Positions 26,515-35,740 of a stretch of DNA of 56,361 nucleotides are shown one piece after another; the first letter of the stretch is position 1; the number at the start of each line of letters is the position of its first letter. The DNA comes from Deltaproteobacteria bacterium (GTDB taxonomy: Bacteria > Myxococcota_A > Polyangia > JAAYKL01): NCBI GenBank assembly GCA_016936575.1, contig JAFGXQ010000002.1, positions 1 to 56,361 on the forward strand, written 5' to 3'. The position numbers and the translations under genes are program-made. Under the pieces are notes generated by a model. That model made no database searches, had not been told where the DNA came from, and saw only the letters and a list, made by a program, of their open reading frames with translations.

Positions 26515-28167
26515 ATGCATCAAACACAACGTTGCATTGTGATTGCGAAGCGCATCGGCCGCTTCGCGGTTTTCTTCCTGTGGATGCTGGCGTTGGTTAC
26601 ATTGGTTAGTTGCGGAGCAACGCCGGCAATTGTTCCTGAAAGACTGCAACAGTCCCAAGCGCTTGCGGCGCAAAATGAAATTCGCCAGTTCTGGTCGGAT
26701 GCAACCTCGGTAGAAGTGCGCATAGCGTTTCAACAGCTGAATGGAAAATGGCCCCGCGCGGTGGGGGAGCGATTTGTGCTGCGTATGAATGAACTGACCG
26801 ATGAGTGGGTGAAGCAGTACGCGGCAACGTGCGACAGCGAAGCGAGGTCGGCATCTGCCGTCGAGGTATGTGACGGCGCGGTGCGGTCGTGCTTTCAGTT
26901 TACACTGCACAAGCAGAAAGCCATCGTGGCGGTTGCTCGGCGAATAGAATCGTCCGGCCTTGATGTTTTGGACGGGACCATAGACATGATTTGGGTGGAA
27001 ATTCAGAGCTGCACCCGCTCAGCAGTGATTCAATCCCATGATGCCGCCGACAGTGACGAATTGTCCCAGCTGGCGAGAAAGTATCTGGCGGAGGCCCAGC
27101 TATACCAGATGTTGCTGGATGAACGGTATGAATCAATGCTGGCGAAGGCCGATGCTGTCGCTCAAAAAAGTGCATCCCGGAATGTCAAGGTGGAGGTGGG
27201 GCTGAGCGTTGCATGGAATTTGTTGCTGAAAAACCAGCAGACGGAAGCCCTCACCCGTATTGAGAAGCTCAGTGCATTGGCGACTGAACGACAATTGAAA
27301 ATTGCTATGGCGTATATCGATTTGCTGAAGGGCCACGGCTGGTTCGCGCAGGAAAAATATAAGGAAGCGGTCGCTTCTTATCGAGAAGCGTTGACGCAGC
27401 TGCAGTCTCTGATGGGCATGGCGTCTCTACCGGTAGCGGTTACATACAGTGTGATCGGACAAGCCTATTCGCAGATGACAGAACCGGTGGAAGCCGTTAA
27501 GGTTCGAAGAAAAGCGCGGGATTTGTTTTTAAAAGGGCTTGGAAAAACGTCGATGTACTACGCCTACGAAAACATGTTGCTGGCAGAAAGCCTGAGCGAT
27601 GCCGGGCAGAATGAAGATGCACTGAAAATATATGAAGATGCGCTCGCATCGTTTGTAGCCATGTACGGCCTTGAGAATCCGTATGCCGCATCTGTGTATA
27701 GCAACATGGGGACAGCATATTTTATGATGGGTCAAAACCAGCGTTCCATTGACATGACCGAAAACGCGCTAGATATTCAACTGGCGCTGTACGGCGCACA
27801 TCACTGGCAGGTAGCGTTTAGCTATGCCAATCTAGCGGTTCAATACGACGTTTTGGGAGACCACGACCAAGAGGCGTCGCTGTATAAAAAGGCGCTTGAT
27901 ATTTTTATCGCGGTATTCGGCGAGCAGGATGACCACACCGCTGATACCTACCACAGCCTCGGTATGGCCTATAAAAAATTGGAATCATTCCCTTTGGCGT
28001 TGCAGAACTTTCAGAAGGCGTTGGAGACTCGTACGTCTGCCGAAGGCGAAGGGTCGGTCAAAGCAGGGGAAACCGTTTATCAAATTCGGCACCTTTGTGA
28101 TTACCACAGCTATGCACCCGCGTGCAACGGGGATTCTGAAGAGTTAACGGAACCTCCGAATATGTAG
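26515..28167 (+). CDS. TPR-repeat lipoprotein
   Basis: A 550-residue lipoprotein. A signal (FAVFFLWMLALVTLVSC) ends in lipobox LVSC. Residues up to about 260 are helical. The C-terminal half has at least five tetratricopeptide units, three with the 42-residue spacing typical of kinesin-light-chain TPRs: NPYAASVYSNMGTAYFMMGQ, HWQVAFSYANLAVQYDVLGD and DHTADTYHSLGMAYKKLES. TPR arrays hold protein partners. ATG 26515 is chosen because a G-rich SD-like run lies just upstream and the signal peptide begins near it. It probably forms an operon with the preceding lipoprotein gene and converges on the next. Confidence 0.82.
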   Translation: MHQTQRCIVIAKRIGRFAVFFLWMLALVTLVSCGATPAIVPERLQQSQALAAQNEIRQFWSDATSVEVRIAFQQLNGKWPRAVGERFVLRMNELTDEWVKQYAATCDSEARSASAVEVCDGAVRSCFQFTLHKQKAIVAVARRIESSGLDVLDGTIDMIWVEIQSCTRSAVIQSHDAADSDELSQLARKYLAEAQLYQMLLDERYESMLAKADAVAQKSASRNVKVEVGLSVAWNLLLKNQQTEALTRIEKLSALATERQLKIAMAYIDLLKGHGWFAQEKYKEAVASYREALTQLQSLMGMASLPVAVTYSVIGQAYSQMTEPVEAVKVRRKARDLFLKGLGKTSMYYAYENMLLAESLSDAGQNEDALKIYEDALASFVAMYGLENPYAASVYSNMGTAYFMMGQNQRSIDMTENALDIQLALYGAHHWQVAFSYANLAVQYDVLGDHDQEASLYKKALDIFIAVFGEQDDHTADTYHSLGMAYKKLESFPLALQNFQKALETRTSAEGEGSVKAGETVYQIRHLCDYHSYAPACNGDSEELTEPPNM

Positions 28168-28210
28168 TGGGGGCGGGACATGTCGCTCGTCTGGGATTGG
28201 GGCGATGCCA

Positions 28211-30031
28211 TCAGGGCACTTCAGCCGCAGATATAGACACAACAGAACCGTCTATTTGTAGCAGTCCAAGATAAACGAAACTACCGGCATCGGGTTGATT
28301 GCTGAAGACATCGTCCCCCCAGGGCTGCAGGGGGCCGTCCTGGTAGTTGAGTAGTCGCGCATTGGCGTAGTCGGCCACGGTAATTACATTTGCGCTCCGT
28401 GTTCCCGGATTCATGGCGGCAATCGGATCGCTTATCCGATCATCGGCAAGCGTGCGTTGGATGGTGCCGTCAGGGCCGATGACCACGAGTGCGCGGTCGC
28501 CACGGCAGGTGAATAACATTTCATCGCGGCGGGGCATTCCGTTTCCGTACGTCACGTGGGTGGGATTATTGCAGAGACTGTACGTGTCGGACAATTTCGG
28601 CGCTTCACCGGCTCCCCTCATCAGTGCGGATGAGTCAAATGCCAGAAGCGAACCGTCGATGGTGGCGATATAGGAATGCCTCGAAAAAAGGCCATCCGCG
28701 CCGAGATATGCGCGATCGCCGACGTCGTAGCCGGCAACGACCACAGTGGGTTGGTTTACCGCTTCGGTGTGAACCACCACTGGCATGGCCTCCGGCGCCT
28801 GTGCGAACGTGAGTGGCCAGCCCGGTTGCTGTGTGGTCTGAAAGTTGTCGTCGGTGCCGAGGTACATCGCCTCAATCCACTGCATTGTAGGGGTAATGTC
28901 TATCCAGACCGCCTGATGTTCGTCTCTAGACGTCACCAATACATAGCCGGCCTGTGCGACCCGATGGTCGGGTTCGCGATTCATCCACGATTGACGTTCG
29001 TCCGGATTGGTTAAATCCGGGGCCTGAATCCAGTTCCATTGCGCAACATCGAGCGTGGCGGCAACCGCCGTAGGTGCAGCGATGGGCAGTGCCACATACC
29101 CCAGCAAAGTCAACCTGGTGAAAAAACCGTGATTGGGGAGCATGTACGGATATCCGTCTCGACTCTGAAGCGCTATGACTGCGAGTTCCCCTCGACATGT
29201 CGCGGTATTCCAGGTGGCGACAAAAGCAAGTTCATTGTTGGGGGTGATGGCAATCCCCATGGGGACGCGTCCGTCAAGCATTAAGAATGGAAACGAATCA
29301 CCGCTGTTGCCGGTTCCCACCGCTCCCAAGAGTCCGTTGCGAAATCCCACCAATGCGTGGTTCGACCACAAAACCGTTCCCCGCGCGATAGCCGTTGGAG
29401 TTGTGAGGTTTCCGGTAGTCAGCCAGTCTTCCCGGGTGAATGCCGGATCCGGCGATGCGGTGTACCAACTGTCCCCATCTCCGTCTGTAGCCTGGTTGAT
29501 GGGAGAGAGAAGGTACAGATGATTGAATTCGGCGCCCCCATGCCCTTCGTGGCGGGACCATACAAACCGGGTGCGGTCCATACCCGGGGTTCCGTCTGTG
29601 AGATACAGTGTCTGCCCTGCTTTTCCCGACCAGTCAACTGCATCGGAACGACAATCCCTGTGGCAATATTCGCCGTTTTCCGGACCCGTTAATACATGAT
29701 TAAGCGTTACACCGTTGTCGTGAAAATATGCAGCGGTGGGCCCCAGTTTGTAGTCCCATATCGCCTTGGGAGTGTCGCTTGCAAGCGCGGCGTAGCGCGT
29801 GCACTCCACCTGTCCTTCAATAGCCACTTTTTCAAGTGAGTTTGCCCGTGATTCAGTGGGCGGTGTCGCCGGAGGAAGCACATCTTCCGCCGGTTCTACA
29901 ACAGTGAATGCAGCACCGCTATCACTGTCATCTCCGCAGGCAGACATGGTCAGCGCTGACAATACGACGAGCACTGTCGCCAATATGCAAGGGCGTATCT
30001 TCGTTGCGAGTGCGCGAAGCGCAGAATACAC
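28211..30031 (-). CDS. Lipoprotein with propeller-like repeats
   Basis: A 606-residue lipoprotein without a recognised family. The signal is ALRALATKIRPCILATVLVV then LSALTMSAC, with lipobox MSAC. It is followed by a Pro/Thr/Asp linker. The body contains repeated beta units (ELAFVATWNTATCRGELAVI, GYVLVTSRDEHQAVWID, LFTCRGDRALVVIGPDG) that suggest a beta-propeller. The frame is open to ATG 30106, but that adds 25 polar residues before the signal. GTG 30031 has GAGGAAG seven bases upstream and gives a normal signal peptide, so it is preferred. The 279-bp gap beyond it, towards the divergent DUF3160 gene, holds no clear consensus promoter. Confidence 0.72.
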   Translation of the reverse strand: MYSALRALATKIRPCILATVLVVLSALTMSACGDDSDSGAAFTVVEPAEDVLPPATPPTESRANSLEKVAIEGQVECTRYAALASDTPKAIWDYKLGPTAAYFHDNGVTLNHVLTGPENGEYCHRDCRSDAVDWSGKAGQTLYLTDGTPGMDRTRFVWSRHEGHGGAEFNHLYLLSPINQATDGDGDSWYTASPDPAFTREDWLTTGNLTTPTAIARGTVLWSNHALVGFRNGLLGAVGTGNSGDSFPFLMLDGRVPMGIAITPNNELAFVATWNTATCRGELAVIALQSRDGYPYMLPNHGFFTRLTLLGYVALPIAAPTAVAATLDVAQWNWIQAPDLTNPDERQSWMNREPDHRVAQAGYVLVTSRDEHQAVWIDITPTMQWIEAMYLGTDDNFQTTQQPGWPLTFAQAPEAMPVVVHTEAVNQPTVVVAGYDVGDRAYLGADGLFSRHSYIATIDGSLLAFDSSALMRGAGEAPKLSDTYSLCNNPTHVTYGNGMPRRDEMLFTCRGDRALVVIGPDGTIQRTLADDRISDPIAAMNPGTRSANVITVADYANARLLNYQDGPLQPWGDDVFSNQPDAGSFVYLGLLQIDGSVVSISAAEVP

Positions 30032-30310
30032 GTCTGTAGCTTCCTCGATGAAAACGACGTATTGGGTATTCTCTATGGGTACATAGGTATGCGAGTGAAT
30101 GTTCATAGCCGCAATCTATCACGCGCCTGGGCAATATTCACTTTAAAACGTTTCGTGATTCGCGGTGTACAGATTTTTGAAACTTTTTCGGCATTGTGAT
30201 GTCCATATCAAACGCATGCAGACGGCGCATGGGCCGGTTCAGAGTTTGGATTTTTTGAATACGAATATTGAGAACCACTGTTTAAGGAATAATTGAACGA
30301 AGGAGAATCT

Positions 30311-32566
30311 ATGAATCGCAAATTTTCTTTTGCGCTGAAACGCCGGGCTGCTAACTCGCGCAGCCTGTTCACGATGGTGATTTTTTCCGCCGGGTGCGTT
30401 TTGCTGGTTTCGAGTAATTGCCACACAAACTCATTTATCTGGTATGCTTCCTACCCCGAAAAAGAGATGCCCCTCGTGGTCACACAGAACAACCACTCTG
30501 TGGTTGACGCTGCATTCGCAGACTTCAAAGAAAAATTCAGCGATATTAGCGTTCAACAGTTTCAGCATCGAAACCGGCTTTCGTATGCCGAGTTTCCAGC
30601 TACAAAACTAAACAAGGTTCAATTTGTCAAACAGGCATCTGATGCATTTTCGTTTTCTTCCACATTAAAACGTCAGTTGTCCCAAAACGGATTCGGCGTG
30701 ATACCCGCAACCACACCCGAGATGAAACAGCTGTATGGCAAAGGCTTCAGTTCGATATACTATGAAATTTATGAAGCGGACCTTCCTGTGTTTGTAACCG
30801 TGGATGCCATATTTCATGCGTTTCACCGCTCCTTTGACTTATTAATGGAAACGGCTGAAGAAAGAATACTGGTTTATGAATTGTATGATTTGCTTCGCGC
30901 ACTCCTGATGTCGCTTGATGCGTCAGATGCCGCAGAAAGAAACATGATGGTGTATCTGGCAGTTCCGTTTTATGTGTTGGAGGAGATACGATTGAATTCG
31001 TATAATGACCCTCCCCGTGATTTTGAAGATCCTCCGATTCTTAAGGACGACATGCAACAGGAAGTTCAGGCCTATATCGATATGATATATAGCGAAACCA
31101 CGCATACGATTCACTTTTTCGGAAAACCGGTTGAACAGGATTTCAGTGTGTTCTATCCGCGGGGTCACTATGGAAAATCGATGGAATTGCAGGGGTACTT
31201 CCGTGCCATGAAGTGGCTGAATCACATGCCGCTGATGGTATACGCACCGAATGAAGAGATGCGCATGCCGGCTCATGAAAATATGGTGAGGGTACTGCTA
31301 AAAAAAATAAATGAAACTTCTCAGTGGGGCCGTTATCGGCGGATTCATTCCTTCTACACGAAGTTGATGGGCAGTGACAACAGCATTGATTTGCAGACCT
31401 TGTATGCCGCGTGCGGTGAACGAAAAGCAATGTGCGCAACCGTAGACAGCCGGTACGCTAACACACTCAGGCGACTTTCTATTGAACGCTCACTGCACGG
31501 TCAGGCGGAGCCGGTGTTGTTCAAGTTTTTTCCAACCAAATTTGAATACACCGCGTGGGTAACCGAACAAACGACTCAGCCGCAGTTGAACCCGCAGCAG
31601 CCGAATCTGGGGCGGTCCATGGCGTCTCCCATGGACGTGGCATACGCGCTCGGCGCGAATCGAGCAGCAGCATATTTAAAAACAGATTTGAACGCCGACG
31701 ACGGCCCACAGCTGGCGTCCGCCCTGCTTGCCGCCCGAAAAACCATGGCCACTGTTTCGCCGTCTCAGGTGGCGAATACACCCACTGGTGATTGGCTGCG
31801 GGCACTCATGGCTGCATCTTTGCCTACCGTGCAAACAAACGTACCTGATGTGATGAAAACTGCGCTTTGGCACGATCGAAAAATGGAAGGCGTCCTCGCC
31901 AGTTGGACAGAGATGCGCCACGATACGTTGTTGATGGTGGAAGCGATGGGTGGCTCCGGGTGTGATTTCCCCAAAGCCTACGTGGAGCCGATTCCCGGCG
32001 TATATGACGCCTTGACCGGTGCGGTGCGTAAAATGGCGCTGCTGTATGAAACCATTTTGGCGGAAGGGTATGAAATGGATTCATTCTTTACTCATTTTGA
32101 AGAGACGCTGGCGCGATTGAAAACCATCAGCGAACAGGAGCTCGCCGGTGAAGCCGTTTCGGGCGATGACCTGTTATTTATAAATGAGATGATGAAAATG
32201 CAGGAGGATACGTATACCGGTGAGCGCCTATACGATGGCTGGTATCCCCGTCTGTATTGGACACCGTACTATCGGAGTGAATACAGCGCGGAGAGCGGCA
32301 CGGATGAGCCGCTGGTTGCCGATGTGTACACCGACATGAACAGTAAACAGGTTCTTGAAGTGGCGACCGGACACCCGGGTATTCTGTTTGTGGTGATGGA
32401 AATGAACGGAGAACGGGTTTTATATAGCGGTGCGGTATCATCGTTTTACGAGTTTACCGTTTCAGCGGAGGACAGATTGAACGATACGGATTGGAGAGAA
32501 AAGCTGATGGAGCAACCGCCCAAACGTCCGATATTCACGCGCGACTACTGGGTGGAACCGAATTAA
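30311..32566 (+). CDS. DUF3160 family exported protein
   Basis: A 751-residue protein of the DUF3160 family. This is recognised from the block GFSSIYYEIYEADLPVFVT then VDAIFHAFHRSFDLLM, and from the C-terminal GYEFT-like block (VYSGAV region: GERVLYSGAVSSFYEF). A signal-like segment (LFTMVIFSAGCVLLVSSNC) near residues 20-38 suggests export and possibly lipidation at VSSNC, which is a poor lipobox. The family is found in secreted or lipoprotein form in many environmental bacteria and its function is unknown. ATG 30311 follows AAGGAG with good spacing. It converges on the potassium-channel gene. Confidence 0.82.
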   Translation: MNRKFSFALKRRAANSRSLFTMVIFSAGCVLLVSSNCHTNSFIWYASYPEKEMPLVVTQNNHSVVDAAFADFKEKFSDISVQQFQHRNRLSYAEFPATKLNKVQFVKQASDAFSFSSTLKRQLSQNGFGVIPATTPEMKQLYGKGFSSIYYEIYEADLPVFVTVDAIFHAFHRSFDLLMETAEERILVYELYDLLRALLMSLDASDAAERNMMVYLAVPFYVLEEIRLNSYNDPPRDFEDPPILKDDMQQEVQAYIDMIYSETTHTIHFFGKPVEQDFSVFYPRGHYGKSMELQGYFRAMKWLNHMPLMVYAPNEEMRMPAHENMVRVLLKKINETSQWGRYRRIHSFYTKLMGSDNSIDLQTLYAACGERKAMCATVDSRYANTLRRLSIERSLHGQAEPVLFKFFPTKFEYTAWVTEQTTQPQLNPQQPNLGRSMASPMDVAYALGANRAAAYLKTDLNADDGPQLASALLAARKTMATVSPSQVANTPTGDWLRALMAASLPTVQTNVPDVMKTALWHDRKMEGVLASWTEMRHDTLLMVEAMGGSGCDFPKAYVEPIPGVYDALTGAVRKMALLYETILAEGYEMDSFFTHFEETLARLKTISEQELAGEAVSGDDLLFINEMMKMQEDTYTGERLYDGWYPRLYWTPYYRSEYSAESGTDEPLVADVYTDMNSKQVLEVATGHPGILFVVMEMNGERVLYSGAVSSFYEFTVSAEDRLNDTDWREKLMEQPPKRPIFTRDYWVEPN

Positions 32567-32609
32567 ATGCGTTCCGCCCGGCATCACACCGCGCTGAGTA
32601 CTTTGAATC

Positions 32610-34316
32610 CTACCGGACCTGGTCGCGACTGCCGGGAAACGCCTCATAGTACTTATCGATGGCGGCGGGCGTGCCGCTGATGTACACGTGATCATGTTCT
32701 GCCAGGGTGAGATCTTCGTTGAATTTTACAATCACTTCGTCGCCCCGCTCCACCGCAACAATGGAACATCCGGTTCGTTCGCGTACGCGACTCGAAATCA
32801 CCGCCGCTCCCGCTAGAACGCCGGGCAGGGTCCGGACAACCTTGATTTGGGGTTGAATTGATATCGACTCTTCACCGAACAGCTGGTATCCGAGAAGCTG
32901 GTCTGCCACTTGTCCCACCGACAGAGCGAAATCCGCTCCGGCGCGGTGAATGCGTGCGATGCTGTCGGCTCGCTGAACACCGGCAACAATGGTCAGCTCC
33001 GGGGCAAGGGCGCGGGTTCCGGCGGCAACAAAAAGGGTCATGGCGTCGTCTTCCAGAGCGAGCACCACTGCCTGCGCTTCGCTGATTCCCGCCTTTTCTT
33101 CCAGCAACTGGTGATCGAGCGGGTCTCCGACCACATCGACCCCGGGGCGGTCATTGATGTCGACCACAACGACTTTTTCGCCTGCGGCGAGGAGTAGTTC
33201 GCACACTTTCTGTCCGACCTCGCCGTATCCCATCACCAGGAAAGGACCGGTGGTCGCCACAGGGGTCGCCAGTTGGCCCAGTTTGTTAATGCTGTCATTG
33301 CTTCCCACGACAATCAGGATGCTGTCGACCGGCATCGGGGTTCGTGCGTCCGGCTGCGGAACCAGCACACCGCCCATCCATTGTCCGATGACGGTTGCTC
33401 CGGTTTTGGCGCCGACTCCGGTCTCTGCCAGCGTTTTATCCGCAAGTGTCGATGTTCGGTGGATGCGGACTTCTGCGATTTCAAGATGTCGACCGAGCCG
33501 TTGAACACCAGATACCCGTGGGCTGATACGAGTACTGGCCTTGGCCGCAATGGCGGCAGCAAGAATATGCGTGGGGGTGAACACCACGTCGGCACCGGCG
33601 CGCATCATTGGTGATCGCCGGTTGGGATGCCGCACCATGGCGACGATTTTTCCGGTGAACCCCTGCTGTCTGGCACTCAGAATAAATACAGCGTTGTTGT
33701 AGTCATCTCCATTGGCCACCAGGCCACGAGCCTGCTGCAGGCTGCGAAGATCGGGTGCATCGTCGGCAAGGCAGCCGAACACCACGCGACGTCCCCGTTC
33801 CTGGAGCCGTCTTGCCGTGGCTTCATTTTCCTCATAAATGACGAATGGCACGCGGTTGTGCTCTAATTGCCGTAAGAACGTTTCGACCGCAGGCCCGTAG
33901 CTGTAAATTACAATGTGACCTGCCAGCTTGGGCAATACCGTGGGCAGGCGTCCTTCGAAGCGTTGCTCAAAATAGGGCATGAGGAGAATGGGAAAGAGCA
34001 GAAACACCAGGAAGACACCGGCGAACTGTACTAGAATGACGAATCCCACCATAATCGGATGGTTCCAATGGTGGTCGCCGCCGTATCCGGTGGTGGTGAA
34101 AGTTTCTGCCGCCCAGGCGAGGCTGCTTGCAAAATCGCGCGGGTTGTGTTCGAGGTGGGTCATCCCCAACATGTAGAGAAACGCGAAAAAGCACAGCAGA
34201 ACCGGAACGGAGCAGAGCAATAAGGCGAGTCGCGTGCGTAGGAAAGAGAACGCTCCTTTTTCTTTATTTGCTTCCCGGACGGATTGTTCTGGTTTGATTG
34301 CGTCGGTTCGTTTCAT
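32610..34316 (-). CDS. RCK-gated potassium channel
   Basis: A 568-residue channel subunit. Two membrane helices (about 28-52 and 88-112) flank a pore loop with selectivity filter TTTGYG (74-79), the K+ signature. Two tandem RCK (TrkA-N/TrkA-C) units follow. The first starts at GHIVIYSYGPAVETFLRQL and the second at FLVMGYGEVGQKVCELLL with a downstream acidic residue (VVVVDIND), typical of Rossmann nucleotide or Ca2+ regulation. The two-RCK layout resembles the Geobacter channel GsuK and eukaryotic BK. The frame runs to 34370, but MKRTDAIKP at 34316 is the likelier start. The gene is divergent from the M48 protease gene. Confidence 0.88.
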   Translation of the reverse strand: MKRTDAIKPEQSVREANKEKGAFSFLRTRLALLLCSVPVLLCFFAFLYMLGMTHLEHNPRDFASSLAWAAETFTTTGYGGDHHWNHPIMVGFVILVQFAGVFLVFLLFPILLMPYFEQRFEGRLPTVLPKLAGHIVIYSYGPAVETFLRQLEHNRVPFVIYEENEATARRLQERGRRVVFGCLADDAPDLRSLQQARGLVANGDDYNNAVFILSARQQGFTGKIVAMVRHPNRRSPMMRAGADVVFTPTHILAAAIAAKASTRISPRVSGVQRLGRHLEIAEVRIHRTSTLADKTLAETGVGAKTGATVIGQWMGGVLVPQPDARTPMPVDSILIVVGSNDSINKLGQLATPVATTGPFLVMGYGEVGQKVCELLLAAGEKVVVVDINDRPGVDVVGDPLDHQLLEEKAGISEAQAVVLALEDDAMTLFVAAGTRALAPELTIVAGVQRADSIARIHRAGADFALSVGQVADQLLGYQLFGEESISIQPQIKVVRTLPGVLAGAAVISSRVRERTGCSIVAVERGDEVIVKFNEDLTLAEHDHVYISGTPAAIDKYYEAFPGSRDQVR

Positions 34317-34423
34317 ATTGCCGATACTACCCCAACCGCTGAACAATGCCAAAATTTCGCATTTCAGCATGCCTGCCAGGCGCTGAAAACGGTTTCGGTG
34401 GATGTTATCGCATCGACATTTGG

Positions 34424-34451
34424 TTGCGAAGCGTTGTAAAGCCGTTAATAA
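34424..34451 (+). promoter_or_regulatory. Sigma-70-like promoter for the M48 protease gene
   Basis: TTGCGA (34424-34429) is separated by 16 bp from TAATAA (34446-34451). It lies 45 bp before the protease start in the divergent intergenic region. Both hexamers match the consensus at four or more positions. Confidence 0.4.
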
Positions 34452-34495
34452 TGTAGCAGAGACTTGCTAACCCAATTTTTTGCACGGGAGGTTTC

Positions 34496-35641
34496 ATGCA
34501 GACAGCGCAATTTGGGGGAATGATTTATGGCGCCGGGCACAACGGTGAATCTTGTCAAATCGCGGTGACATCCTCGGGGTTGGAATTCTTTATCGAAGAT
34601 CGGCCGGTTGGAAAAATACTGTACGGTGTTATTCAGGTAAGCCTCACCGGAACCGAAGATCGCTATGTGAAGTTTGAGAGTTCGCAGCCGCACGATGAAT
34701 GGTACGTGCTTTCGGGCAACAAGGCGGTGATTGATGCCATTCGGCAAACCGGGGCGCCCATGCAGGTGCTCTCTATGCTTGACAGTCTGGCTGCAAAGAA
34801 AAAGCGCCGTGCCGCTGGGCGATATTCATTTCTGGTTGGACTGGCGGCTGCCGTGGCATTGCTCGTGGGAGGAATGTTTATGGCGCTGCGCCCCGCCGCC
34901 GCCGCGGTGACCGAACATATTTCTACGGAATGGGAAACCGAACTAGGGCGAAGCGAAGCCGCGAAAATTCTGGAGGCCAATCAGACATGCACAGATGAAG
35001 AGCTGAATAGCGCGGTGCAGGAAATCGGGCGACGACTTGCAATGGGCATGGGAGACACGCCTTACCAGTGGCATATCAAAGTCATTGACGACCCGGAAGT
35101 GAATGCGTTCGCGTTGCCGGGCGGCTATGTGTTTATCAACCGTGGATTGATTGAGGCATCCGATAATGCCGAAGAAGTGGCCGGAGTGCTGGCCCATGAA
35201 TTTCAGCATGTGCTGAAGCGTCACGGGATGAAGAACGTGGTGGCGAATCTGGGTTTGCGATTGGTGCTGTATGCGATTGTCGGTAACAGCGACGCGGTGC
35301 AAGGGTTTTTAATGGAGAATATGGCATCTCTAGCGGCCATGCAGTTCAGTCGTTCGCAGGAAACAGAAGCCGATCTTTCCGCAGTGGATTTGGCCTACCG
35401 TTCGCAGATTGATCCCCGAGGGTTTTTAGCGTTTATGAAAAAACTGGAAGAAAAAGAAGATTCCGTGGGTGCGGTGCTGACCATCGTTTCGACCCACCCC
35501 GGGTCTGCGGAGCGTATGGATGATATCTCTGCGATGATTGAAAAAAAAGGCGCCCCACGTATTGAACCGTTCACTTCGGATTGGACGGCCATCAAGAAAA
35601 AGTGTTCCCCCGCGTCTGTCACGACGACGGACTCGCTGTAG
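34496..35641 (+). CDS. M48 family metalloprotease
   Basis: A 381-residue zinc protease. It has an N-terminal domain of about 105 residues of unknown type, one membrane segment (111-131, FLVGLAAAVALLVGGMFMA) and then a peptidase M48 domain. Zinc ligands are His234 and His238 in HEFQH with catalytic Glu235, and Glu289 in SRSQETEAD. The block NAFALPGGYVFINRGLI is characteristic of the Ste24/BepA/LoiP type. By the positive-inside rule (KKKRR before the segment) the protease domain should face the periplasm and serve envelope quality control. ATG 34496 is preceded by GGGAGG. A transpeptidase gene follows 99 bp downstream. Confidence 0.9.
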   Translation: MQTAQFGGMIYGAGHNGESCQIAVTSSGLEFFIEDRPVGKILYGVIQVSLTGTEDRYVKFESSQPHDEWYVLSGNKAVIDAIRQTGAPMQVLSMLDSLAAKKKRRAAGRYSFLVGLAAAVALLVGGMFMALRPAAAAVTEHISTEWETELGRSEAAKILEANQTCTDEELNSAVQEIGRRLAMGMGDTPYQWHIKVIDDPEVNAFALPGGYVFINRGLIEASDNAEEVAGVLAHEFQHVLKRHGMKNVVANLGLRLVLYAIVGNSDAVQGFLMENMASLAAMQFSRSQETEADLSAVDLAYRSQIDPRGFLAFMKKLEEKEDSVGAVLTIVSTHPGSAERMDDISAMIEKKGAPRIEPFTSDWTAIKKKCSPASVTTTDSL

Positions 35642-35690
35642 CGTGGTTTCATTTTTTTAAACAAAATTCCCTGTATATTCGTCACTTTTT

Positions 35691-35719
35691 TTGATTTTGA
35701 ATCGGCAGACTTGTATTTT
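35691..35719 (+). promoter_or_regulatory. Sigma-70-like promoter for the transpeptidase gene
   Basis: TTGATT (35691-35696), a 17-bp spacer, then TATTTT (35714-35719), 21 bp before ATG 35741. It would give a very short leader containing the GGAGGGG SD. Confidence 0.4.
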
Positions 35720-35740
35720 TTGGTTTGTAGGAGGGGTTGA